Assembly: GCF_009834545.1 (NCBI RefSeq) | Contig: NZ_CP019427.1 | Location: forward strand, 3,850,001-3,914,000 | Reading direction: 5' to 3' | Source: Pseudomonas sp. S04 | GTDB taxonomy: Bacteria > Pseudomonadota > Gammaproteobacteria > Pseudomonadales > Pseudomonadaceae | Length of the DNA: 64,000 bases | Translations under genes and position numbers: made by a program | The notes under the pieces: generated by a model | The model's database searches: none | What the model was told of the DNA's origin: nothing | Seen by the model: the letters and a program-made list of their open reading frames with translations, nothing else | In this document: positions 57,001 through 64,000 of the stretch, one piece after another | Numbering within the stretch: the stretch's first letter is position 1 | How the letters are laid out: each line of letters opens with the position of its first letter

Positions 57001-57488
57001 TGGGAGCGGGCTTGCCCGCGATGGCGGTGTATCAGGCACCATCGATGTTGAATGGGCTGGCCCCATCGCGGGCAAGCCCGCTCCCACAGTGATTTTGGGT
57101 GCTCACAGATTTTGCATATACCCAGCAAACCTGTGGGAGCGGGCTTGCCCGCGATGGCGGTGTGTCAGGCACCATCGATGTTGAATGGGCTGGCCCCATC
57201 GCGGGCAAGCCCGCTCCCACAGTAGTTTTGGGTGCTCACAGATTTTGCATATACCCAGCAAACCTGTGGGAGCGGGCTTGCCCGCGATGGCGGTGTGTCA
57301 GGCACCATCGATGTTGAATGGGCTGGCCCCATCGCGGGCAAGCCCGCTCCCACAGTGATTTTGGCTGTTCACAGATTTTGCATATACCCAGCAAACCTGT
57401 GGGAGCGGGCTTGCCCGCGATGGCGGTGTGTCAGGCACCATCGATGTTGAATGGGCTGGCCCCATCGCGGGCAAGCCCGCTCCCACGG
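57001..57488. repeat. Four-fold REP array, 133-bp period
   Basis: TGGGAGCGGGCTTGCCCGCG begins at 57001, 57134, 57267 and 57400, exactly 133 bases apart. Each unit has this REP, the spacer GCACCATCGATGTTGAATGG, an inverted REP (CATCGCGGGCAAGCCCGC) and an AT-rich linker. The units differ at only a few bases. It fills most of the gap between the alkylsulfatase and DUF1254 genes; short open frames in it are repeat-made. Confidence 0.93.
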
Positions 57489-57517
57489 TGGTTTGGGGTG
57501 CTCGCGATGCCGGTGGG

Positions 57518-58921
57518 TCAGGCCTGGACGATCTCCACCGCCGGCATCTGCCAACGCTGCTCGATCACCTGCCGCTCGGGGCCGTACAGGCGCAGGATCA
57601 GGGTGAAGGCGCCGTCTTGTGGGGCCGGCAACCAGTTGCTCGAGGTCTCGGGGGCGGTGCTCTGCACCAGCAGGGTCAGACCACCGTCGGCGTCCGGCTG
57701 CAGGTGATCGCGGCTGCTCAGGCAATAGCGATCGATGGGGTTGGCCACCAGTTGCCGGTCCGGCAGGTCGTAGAGGGTCAGTGACCAGAATTCGCTGGCC
57801 GGTGGCAACTGCCCCGGGGCAAAGCGCAGGCGGTAGCGGCGCCCGCCCACCAACGACTGACCCTGGTTGTCCTGCTGGCTGCCGGTGTAGAACGCCTCTT
57901 CGACGCTGTTGCCGTAGATACCCATGGCCGCCCCCAGGGCACGGTTGAGGTAGTTGTTGTGCATGGCTTCGCGGTTGCCGAACATGCCCAGGGTGCTACG
58001 GACCTTGGCCCCGGCGACCTTCATCTCTGCCTGGGCCTGCTGGATACCCGCCAGCAATGCCTGCAACTGCTGGGCAGACAACGCGGCCGGATCAAAAGCT
58101 TGCCCCGCAACGACGCCGATCCGCGCAAAGCGTTCACGCAACGCTTGCTCGCTCGGTTGGACCGGACACAGCGTGAGGATCTGGTTCAACTGGTTGATGA
58201 ACCCCGGCCCCAGCCCGGTCTTGCTGTCCCACGCCTGCCACGCGATGGCGGGTGCCGCTACGGGTGCCGGGGTGCCGGCATACTCGTGCAGCGAGCGCAG
58301 GCGATACTGCTGCTGCAAGGCACGCACCGCCGGCATGTCCTCGGTGTTCTTCAGCGCGGTGCGGCCCAGCACCATGACGATCTCGGTTTCACTGCGCAGC
58401 ACGGCCTTGATCCCGGCCGGGGTTGCGCCCGTCCAGGCGGGCCCGGCGATCAGGTAGTCCCCCGCCTCCCGCCCGGTGCTCAGCACCCCGACATAGGCAA
58501 AGTTGTGGGTGTATTGATCCACCAGCTGGTGCACGTAGTAACGGTCCTCGGCCACTGCCGGCACGCTCAAGACCTGTGGCTCACTGCGCAGGTCCAGCCA
58601 GGCCCAGGAGTACGGCGTGTCATTGTTCGGCGTGACAATTTCGCGGTTCTTCGGCGTGTACAGGCTGCTGTAGTGACGAAAGCGATTGAAGCCGCCGACA
58701 TACTCGGCAGCACTGGGGTCGAGCACCTGCTTTTCCATGGTCTGGTAGTGCATCAGCATCGGGTAGGCGTAGATCCACGCGTCCCGGGTGATGGCCTGGA
58801 TATCCTCGGCAGAGGTTGGGTAGACCTGGCTGGCGGCCAGCAACCAACTCGGACACGCCAGTGCGGCACCGGCCACACTCATGCCGGCGAGCAGACGACG
58901 ACGGCTGAAAGGAGCATTCAT
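57518..58921 (-). CDS. DUF1254/DUF1214 exported protein, Tat signal
   Basis: A 467-residue protein beginning with a twin-arginine signal (FSRRRLLAGMSVAGAALA). It has the DUF1254 domain (AWIYAYPMLMHYQTME ... YTPKNREIVTPNNDTPYSWAWLDLR) and a C-terminal DUF1214 domain (SEFWSLTLYDLPDRQLV ... LPAPQDGAFTLILRLYGP). No enzymatic role is established. It starts three bases after the stop of the next gene upstream, a paralogue, and closes a four-gene exported operon. Confidence 0.85.
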   Translation of the reverse strand: MNAPFSRRRLLAGMSVAGAALACPSWLLAASQVYPTSAEDIQAITRDAWIYAYPMLMHYQTMEKQVLDPSAAEYVGGFNRFRHYSSLYTPKNREIVTPNNDTPYSWAWLDLRSEPQVLSVPAVAEDRYYVHQLVDQYTHNFAYVGVLSTGREAGDYLIAGPAWTGATPAGIKAVLRSETEIVMVLGRTALKNTEDMPAVRALQQQYRLRSLHEYAGTPAPVAAPAIAWQAWDSKTGLGPGFINQLNQILTLCPVQPSEQALRERFARIGVVAGQAFDPAALSAQQLQALLAGIQQAQAEMKVAGAKVRSTLGMFGNREAMHNNYLNRALGAAMGIYGNSVEEAFYTGSQQDNQGQSLVGGRRYRLRFAPGQLPPASEFWSLTLYDLPDRQLVANPIDRYCLSSRDHLQPDADGGLTLLVQSTAPETSSNWLPAPQDGAFTLILRLYGPERQVIEQRWQMPAVEIVQA

Positions 58922-58924
58922 GGT

Positions 58925-60280
58925 TCAGCCCTCGCCCTTGATGGCTTCGATGGTCGGTAATGAGTAGCTGCCATCCAGTGCCCGCTGTTGTGGCAGGTAC
59001 AACCGCAGCATCAGGTTGAACGGACCTTGCGGCGTCGGCAGCCAGTTGCTCTGGGCGTCCTGTGCCGGGGTCGCGTGCGCCAGGGTCAGGGTCAGGCCGC
59101 CATCGGCGTCGTATCGCAGGTCGGGGCTGCGATCACCCAGGGAGTAACGCGCCAGCGGGTTGGCCACCAGCAATTGGCTCTTGCCGTCGTACAGGGTCAG
59201 GGACCAGAAGGCATTCACCGGTGGCAACTGCCCGGCGGCGAAATGCAGGCGATAGGTTTTATTGCCATCGAGTAGTTGGCCCTGGGCGTCGTGCAGTGCC
59301 ATGGGATACAGCGCTTCGGCAGGATCATTGGCATAGATGTAGCGCCAGGCCACAGCCGCGCGAGTCAGGTCATCGTCACCGAACTTGCCGACGTTGGACG
59401 GCGAGCGGAACCAGCCTTGCTGTTCCACGGACAGTTTGCTGGAGGCCACTCGCACCTGTTCGCGGCCGGCTTCGGCGCCTTCGGCCACTGCGTCCTTGAG
59501 GTCTTGCGGCGGCACGAATGCGCCGCCTGGCTGGATGCCGATTTCGGCATAGCGTGCCAGCTTCTGCTGTTCGGCGGGGGTCCACTGGTGCAGCGCCGCG
59601 AGGCGATTGAAGCGCTCGAACAACGCCACCGCCGGCCCCTGTTTGCTGTCTTCATAGGCCGGTAACTGCAGGGTGGGCAGCGCCGCAGGTGCCGGGTTCC
59701 CCAGCGCCCTGGACAGGGGCTGCAAGGCGTAGCCCTTGAGCACCTGCGCCGCCTGCGTGAGATCGTCGGCACCCTTGACCTCGGTGCGCCCGATCAGGAA
59801 CACCACGCGGCTCGGCGAGCGAATCACCCCGCTGAAACCGGACGGCACCTCACCCTGCCAGTCTGGACCGGCGATCAGGTAGCGCCCGGCCTTGCTGCCG
59901 GTCGCGCGGGTGCCGATGTAGTCAAGGTTGTCGGTGCGCAGGTCCACCAGTTGGAAGTTGTAGTAACGCCCCTCGACCTCGGGGACTTGCAGCACCTGGG
60001 GTTCGCCGCGCAGGTCGAGCAAGGCGCGCGAGTAGAAGGTGTCGTTGTTCGGGGAAACCACTTTGTTGTCTTGCGGGCCGAGCAGCCGTGGCTCGCTGTA
60101 CAGCACGTTGAACGGCAGCTTGGCGGCGATGGCGCTGAGCACCTTGAGGTGTTCGCCGGTGGCGTAGGCAAACACATAAGCCTCTTGGGCCAGGGCCCGG
60201 GCTTGCGGTTGATCGAGGCTGGCGGCTTGTACGGTGCTCGCGCTGAGCCCCAAGGCTAATGCGGAAATCCAGTGGCGCAT
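58925..60280 (-). CDS. DUF1254/DUF1214 exported protein, Sec signal
   Basis: A 451-residue paralogue of the downstream gene: signal peptide ISALALGLSASTVQA, DUF1254 features (EAYVFAYATGEHLKV ... NKVVSPNNDTFYSRALLDLRG) and DUF1214 end (FWSLTLYDGKSQLLVANPLARYSLG). The two differ in export route (Sec versus Tat) yet are coupled. The start MRHWISALALG is set by the signal peptide. Confidence 0.85.
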   Translation of the reverse strand: MRHWISALALGLSASTVQAASLDQPQARALAQEAYVFAYATGEHLKVLSAIAAKLPFNVLYSEPRLLGPQDNKVVSPNNDTFYSRALLDLRGEPQVLQVPEVEGRYYNFQLVDLRTDNLDYIGTRATGSKAGRYLIAGPDWQGEVPSGFSGVIRSPSRVVFLIGRTEVKGADDLTQAAQVLKGYALQPLSRALGNPAPAALPTLQLPAYEDSKQGPAVALFERFNRLAALHQWTPAEQQKLARYAEIGIQPGGAFVPPQDLKDAVAEGAEAGREQVRVASSKLSVEQQGWFRSPSNVGKFGDDDLTRAAVAWRYIYANDPAEALYPMALHDAQGQLLDGNKTYRLHFAAGQLPPVNAFWSLTLYDGKSQLLVANPLARYSLGDRSPDLRYDADGGLTLTLAHATPAQDAQSNWLPTPQGPFNLMLRLYLPQQRALDGSYSLPTIEAIKGEG

Positions 60281-60352
60281 GGAAATGTCTCCTGACAGCA
60301 ATGAATGCGGCGCTCAGTGCCCGCTTTGTAGGAGCGGGCCCCGCAGGACGGG

Positions 60353-61690
60353 TTACTTGGCCCAGCGTCGCAGGTCCGAGGGGGTGTAGTCGTCGGTCTT
60401 GGCGGCAAAACCCACGCGCATCGGCTCGGTCTCTTCGTTGGCCAGGCCTCCGGCGTAGTAGCGCCCGGCGATCAGGTCGTACGAGGTTTCCAGGACGTTG
60501 TAGGTGAACCCGTGATCGTAGTGCTGGATCGCGTGCAACTCACCGCTGCGCCACAGTTCGCCACGGCTGTCGTACTGATCCGATTGCGCGATCTGCCAGC
60601 TGTCTTCATCGACATAGAACCGACGCTTGCCGTAGATATGCCGGGCATTGGGCTTGAGCGTGGCTTCCACCACCCAGACCCGGTGCTTCTCGTAACGGGC
60701 CAGGTCCTGGTTGACGTGGTTGGGCTTGATCACCGCGTCGTACTTGAGGTCGCGACTGCCGATCTTGTAGCTGTTGTAGGGGATGTACAGCTCTTGCTTG
60801 CCCACCAGCTTCCAGTCGAAACGGTCCGGCGCACCGTTGTAGCCATCGATGTTGTCGGCAGTAATCAGGCCGTTGCTGTAACGGGCGCTGTTGTCGTAGG
60901 CGATCATCGGCGCACGACGCACCCGACGCTGCCCCGGCAGGTATTGCCAGGCTGAACGCGGCTCGGCCACCTGGTCGATCGGCTCGTGCACCAGCACCGC
61001 TTCACCGGACAGACGGGCCGGTTCCAGCACCCGGCTCTTGAACATGAACAGGGTGTTGTTGCCCGGCTCAAGCCCGCTGATGGTGTCGGCGAAGTTGATC
61101 AACGACTGGTTGCGCACGTAGCTGGTGGCGCCGTTCTCGCGCACCAAAGCCGAGCTGCTGATGCGCTCGTAGCTGCCGCCACGGTAGCGGGTCATGTGGT
61201 TCCACATCACCTCCAGGGCTTCGGTGGGCAGCGGGAACGGAATGCCGTGGACGTAGTCGTGCAGGCCGTTGCCGCCATCGGCCAGGCTGGTCTTGGCGAC
61301 GTTTTCCCGGCTCTGCTCGAGCACCGTCTTGGGCAGGTTGGCGCTGCGGTGCGTGGGGTAGATGTGCATCTTGTAGGTATCGGGGTAGCGCTTGAACATC
61401 GCCACTTGCCCCGGGCTCAGAAACTTCTGGTACTGCGCCAGGTTTTGCGCGGTGATGGTGAACAGCGGCTTCTCACTGGCGTAGGGGTCGCTGTACCCGC
61501 CCTTGGCGTCGACCGTGCCGGCGTTGCCCGCCAGGCCCCCGGTCCAGGCTGGAATACTGCCGTCGGCGTTGGCGGCCATTTCCGACCCCATCGGCGTCAG
61601 GGTCTTGCCCAGGGCCGCCGGATCACTGCCTTTGGCCTGCGCCAGGCTCGCCGCGCAGGCCAGGGCCAGCACACAAAGTTGCATACGCAT
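60353..61690 (-). CDS. DUF1329 outer-membrane-associated protein
   Basis: A 445-residue exported protein with a signal peptide (LCVLALACAASLAQA) and DUF1329 features (GKTLTPMGSEMAANADGSIPAWTGG and WLYL... region YEKHRVWVVEATLKP). DUF1329 has a LolA/LolB-like fold and is usually coded next to DUF1302, as here. It may carry or bind hydrophobic compounds in the periplasm. It lies 12 bases after the DUF1302 gene. Confidence 0.86.
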   Translation of the reverse strand: MRMQLCVLALACAASLAQAKGSDPAALGKTLTPMGSEMAANADGSIPAWTGGLAGNAGTVDAKGGYSDPYASEKPLFTITAQNLAQYQKFLSPGQVAMFKRYPDTYKMHIYPTHRSANLPKTVLEQSRENVAKTSLADGGNGLHDYVHGIPFPLPTEALEVMWNHMTRYRGGSYERISSSALVRENGATSYVRNQSLINFADTISGLEPGNNTLFMFKSRVLEPARLSGEAVLVHEPIDQVAEPRSAWQYLPGQRRVRRAPMIAYDNSARYSNGLITADNIDGYNGAPDRFDWKLVGKQELYIPYNSYKIGSRDLKYDAVIKPNHVNQDLARYEKHRVWVVEATLKPNARHIYGKRRFYVDEDSWQIAQSDQYDSRGELWRSGELHAIQHYDHGFTYNVLETSYDLIAGRYYAGGLANEETEPMRVGFAAKTDDYTPSDLRRWAK

Positions 61691-61702
61691 CACTGATACT
61701 CC

Positions 61703-63529
61703 TTAGAAGTCGACCTTGAAGCTGACCGAGGCAAAATCGCGGTCGTCCAGGGTGCTGTAGTCGTTCGAGCCGAAGAAGCTGTTGTAGGCCAGCTCCACGC
61801 TGTAGTCGTTGAGGTAGTTGGCGGTCAGGCTCAGGCCCAGCGCTTGCTGGCCTTCCTGGAACGGCCCTTGGGGGTCATAGGAATAACCCGAGACGTCATG
61901 GCGCCAGTTGACCGCCGGGATCAGGTTGACCCCCGGGAACACGTCGCTGTATTCCAGGCTGGCACGCAGGCGATAACCCCAGGACCAGTCGGTGGCGAAG
62001 CCCTTGTCGGTGCAATATTGGTTGGTCACACCCGAGGCCACGGTGTTGCACTGCGCGCCATTTTTCGGGCTGCTGCGGCCAAAGGCGGCGTTGCGTCCCA
62101 GGCGCTCGTCACCCAGGTCCTCGATGTGCACCACCCCGGCCTCGCCGAACAGGCTCAGGCGCGTGGCACCGAGGATGTTGTCGTAGGCCTGGGTCGCCGA
62201 ACCGGTCATCTGCCACACGCCCTTGCGTACCCAGCCGTCGTAGCGGTCGCCATGGGTGTTATCAAACCCGCTCGGCAGGTCGACCCAGGAGCTGCCGCCC
62301 GGCCCGGAAATCACCGCAACGTTGATGTCCGGGGCGTTGATCGCCAGCGGCATGTTCGGCCGGTAGCTGATTTCGCCGGCCAGGGAGATGCCCGAATTCG
62401 GCTCGACGCCATTGAGGCTGAAACCGTACAGGCGAATGTCCTCGGGGAACGCCGCCGCATAGCTGGGGTTCTGGATGCCGCCGGGGAACGTCCCGGGCTG
62501 GGTGACATCCCGCGCGTCGAGGGTGAAGTACGGCAGGCGCGAGTGATAGTTGATGAAGTAGATCGCCGCTTCCGCGTCGTTCAGCGCCGGGATCATGTTG
62601 CGCAGGGCAAAGCCGAACTGGCCGTTATCGGACGGCGATTCGTTGCCACGGGAGGTGGCGTAGAGCCCGGCGCTCTGCATTTGCTGATCGGTCTGCACCT
62701 GGCTCAGGTACAGCGGTCCGCAGCCCTTCTGGATCGCGTCGCTGCTGGCGAAAAACGTGCCGCAGCCGTCGAGCACGCTGGGCCGCCAGTTGTACTGGTA
62801 AAAGCCTTCCAGGTTCAGGGTGTCGGTCAGGCCGAGGCTGAAGGAGAGCATCTCCACCGGCAACTGGCCTTCCTTGATCTCCACCCCGGGACGGTTGAAC
62901 GCCGAGACGTCCAGCGGGTTGATCACGTTGATGCCGTTCTGGATCAGCAGCGACTCACCCCAGGACAACACCTGGTTGCCGACCTTGACGTTGAGCGGGC
63001 GGTCAGCGACCACGAAGTCCTTCCACAGATAGGCGTCCAGGGTCTTGAAACCCTTGAACTTGGACAAGTCGTCCCAGCCCGAATCGTCGAACTGCTTGAA
63101 GCGTCCTTCGCCGTTTTCGTAGGCCTCGTCGTACCAGTACTTGAACCGCAGAAAGGCCCCCTGCCCTTGTCCATCAAGGCTGAAATCGGTCAGGCCCTTG
63201 AAGATCTGCGAGATCTGGTCGCCCTTCTCGAAGTTCAGCCGGTTGTCGTCGGCGCTGACGCTGCTGCCATTGGCCTGCACATGCTGTGCCTGGAGGGCAT
63301 TGGCCCGGGTCATCATGCTTTTGTCGGGATTTTGCGTCGACCAACTGCTGCCCAGGGACAGGGTGGTCTTGGTCGACAGGCTCCAGTCTTCGTTGAACTC
63401 GAAGGTGGTCGCCTGGGCAGGCGCGACCATGGCCGCCAGGATGGCCAGGGCTAGCGGTTGCGGTCGGGTGTGGCCAAGCCTTTTGCGTCGTGGCGCGACG
63501 CAGGCGTTGGCCGAGCATGTTTTTATCAT
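61703..63529 (-). CDS. DUF1302 beta-barrel outer-membrane protein
   Basis: A 608-residue protein: signal peptide (LALAILAAMVAPAQA), then a long beta-rich body with alternating strands ending in a terminal aromatic (DFASVSFKVDF), as in outer-membrane porins. The N-terminal ATTFEFNEDWSLSTKTTLSLGSSW is typical of DUF1302. It probably forms the channel for the same compound handled by DUF1329 and DUF1254. The start MIKTCSANA has GGAGCC upstream. First gene of the operon. Confidence 0.86.
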   Translation of the reverse strand: MIKTCSANACVAPRRKRLGHTRPQPLALAILAAMVAPAQATTFEFNEDWSLSTKTTLSLGSSWSTQNPDKSMMTRANALQAQHVQANGSSVSADDNRLNFEKGDQISQIFKGLTDFSLDGQGQGAFLRFKYWYDEAYENGEGRFKQFDDSGWDDLSKFKGFKTLDAYLWKDFVVADRPLNVKVGNQVLSWGESLLIQNGINVINPLDVSAFNRPGVEIKEGQLPVEMLSFSLGLTDTLNLEGFYQYNWRPSVLDGCGTFFASSDAIQKGCGPLYLSQVQTDQQMQSAGLYATSRGNESPSDNGQFGFALRNMIPALNDAEAAIYFINYHSRLPYFTLDARDVTQPGTFPGGIQNPSYAAAFPEDIRLYGFSLNGVEPNSGISLAGEISYRPNMPLAINAPDINVAVISGPGGSSWVDLPSGFDNTHGDRYDGWVRKGVWQMTGSATQAYDNILGATRLSLFGEAGVVHIEDLGDERLGRNAAFGRSSPKNGAQCNTVASGVTNQYCTDKGFATDWSWGYRLRASLEYSDVFPGVNLIPAVNWRHDVSGYSYDPQGPFQEGQQALGLSLTANYLNDYSVELAYNSFFGSNDYSTLDDRDFASVSFKVDF

Positions 63530-63627
63530 TATTAGGCTCCGGTCAGATGTACTCAGCCCGGTCAAAATGCCCAACAATCCAACAACAGGCGCAAGCGTGG
63601 CGCGACAAAAAATGATCATCCGGCTTT

Positions 63628-64000
63628 TTAGGCCGGGTCAGCGCAACCCTGGAAGTGCCCAAGGCGAAACTGCTTGGGGGTGATACCGAACTGCTTGCGG
63701 AAGGCGCGGATGAAATTGCTCGGCTGGCGATAACCCAGGCGCTCGGCAATCCGCTCGATCGGCTGGTCGCCAGCGGTCAACCAGTGCCGCGCCAACTCCA
63801 GGCTGTCAGTGCGGGTCTCGTTGGGCGCCGCCGCTTGCCAGTGGCGCAGCATGCTCTGGTGCAAAAAGGGATGGGCGCTGAGCACGGGCAGTTCCAGGCT
63901 GAGCCTTGGCAGGATCAGACACGGGTGCTCGGCCACCTCGGTGCTGACCCCCTGCCCATCCAGCCATTCGCCAGCCGCCTGCCCGGGTGCCAGGCGCACG
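63628..64000 (-). CDS. AraC-family regulator, C-terminal part (cut by window end)
   Basis: The visible 124 residues hold an AraC DNA-binding domain with two helix-turn-helix motifs, the second in GDQPIERIAERLGYRQPSNFIRAFRKQFGITPKQFR. The ligand-binding part lies past 64000. It is 98 bases upstream of the DUF1302 operon on the same strand and is its likely activator. Confidence 0.87.
   Translation of the reverse strand, partial: VRLAPGQAAGEWLDGQGVSTEVAEHPCLILPRLSLELPVLSAHPFLHQSMLRHWQAAAPNETRTDSLELARHWLTAGDQPIERIAERLGYRQPSNFIRAFRKQFGITPKQFRLGHFQGCADPA

Noticed and set aside
57099..57486. Repeated open frames of 62 to 72 codons on both strands
   Set aside because: They are created by the 133-bp REP array and consist of the palindrome translated.
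61844..63454. A 536-residue plus-strand open frame opposite the DUF1302 gene
   Set aside because: The sense frame has a signal peptide and a barrel pattern; the opposite frame has no recognisable feature.

Overview
The window is a GC-rich chromosomal segment of a Pseudomonas, most likely of the fluorescens group. Grounds for this are the AcnB, MiaE, Mrp and HglS-like protein sequences, the typical Pseudomonas REP palindromes (GCGAGCAAGCTCGC and GCGGGCAAGCCCGC types), the gene density and the codon use. No rRNA, tRNA or CRISPR array was seen.

Layout. 1-5.8 kb is core metabolism: the 5' part of a response regulator, miaE (tRNA hydroxylase), a tandem universal stress protein, a DUF1289 protein, and acnB behind a long nested-palindrome leader. 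5.8-7.1 kb is an IS3-family element inserted into a REP palindrome with a 3-bp duplication, followed by a SulP anion transporter. 9.0-21.2 kb is a type VI secretion effector island: a VgrG lacking most of its gp27-like region, a DUF4123 adaptor, a VasX-like pore-forming effector, and two tandem DUF6708 membrane proteins that are the likely immunity or accessory proteins. The effector gene is split by an IS3-family element, and a group II intron encoding a reverse transcriptase/maturase sits in that element's end. Removing the composite (target duplication AAGTC) restores one in-frame protein of about 1197 residues. The two DUF6708 genes are near-identical copies whose transmembrane cores differ completely, and the second copy carries the last 15 or so codons of the effector in front of it.

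21.3-29.0 kb holds housekeeping and catabolic genes: an SdaC-type amino-acid transporter, a 2-hydroxyacid dehydrogenase, an LvaA-like phosphotransferase with an SDR dehydrogenase, a flavoprotein, and a divergent XRE-cupin regulator/EamA exporter pair. 29.3-35.4 kb is a six-gene Mrp cation/proton antiporter operon (A+B fusion, C, D, E, F, G). 35.4-39.8 kb has small conserved genes, a DksA paralogue with an incomplete zinc finger, and a glutathione transferase. 39.8-40.7 kb is a non-coding long inverted repeat.

40.7-45.3 kb is a cobalamin-uptake locus: riboswitch, BtuB-like receptor, [2Fe-2S] protein and BtuF-like binding protein. The binding-protein frame has lost its stop and runs antisense through a MASE2-GGDEF diguanylate cyclase gene, and no BtuC/BtuD genes follow. 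45.6-49.6 kb has a Baeyer-Villiger-type monooxygenase, an alpha/beta hydrolase and an HglS-like 2-oxoadipate enzyme. 49.8-54.8 kb has an exported small protein and an AttEFGH-like ABC system. 54.9-64 kb has an SdsA-like alkylsulfatase, a four-fold 133-bp REP array, and an exported DUF1254-DUF1254-DUF1329-DUF1302 operon preceded by an AraC regulator cut by the window end.

The most notable material is the T6SS effector/immunity island with its nested insertions and cassette-like immunity duplication. Next come the stop-less cobalamin binding protein and the exported DUF1254/1329/1302 operon.
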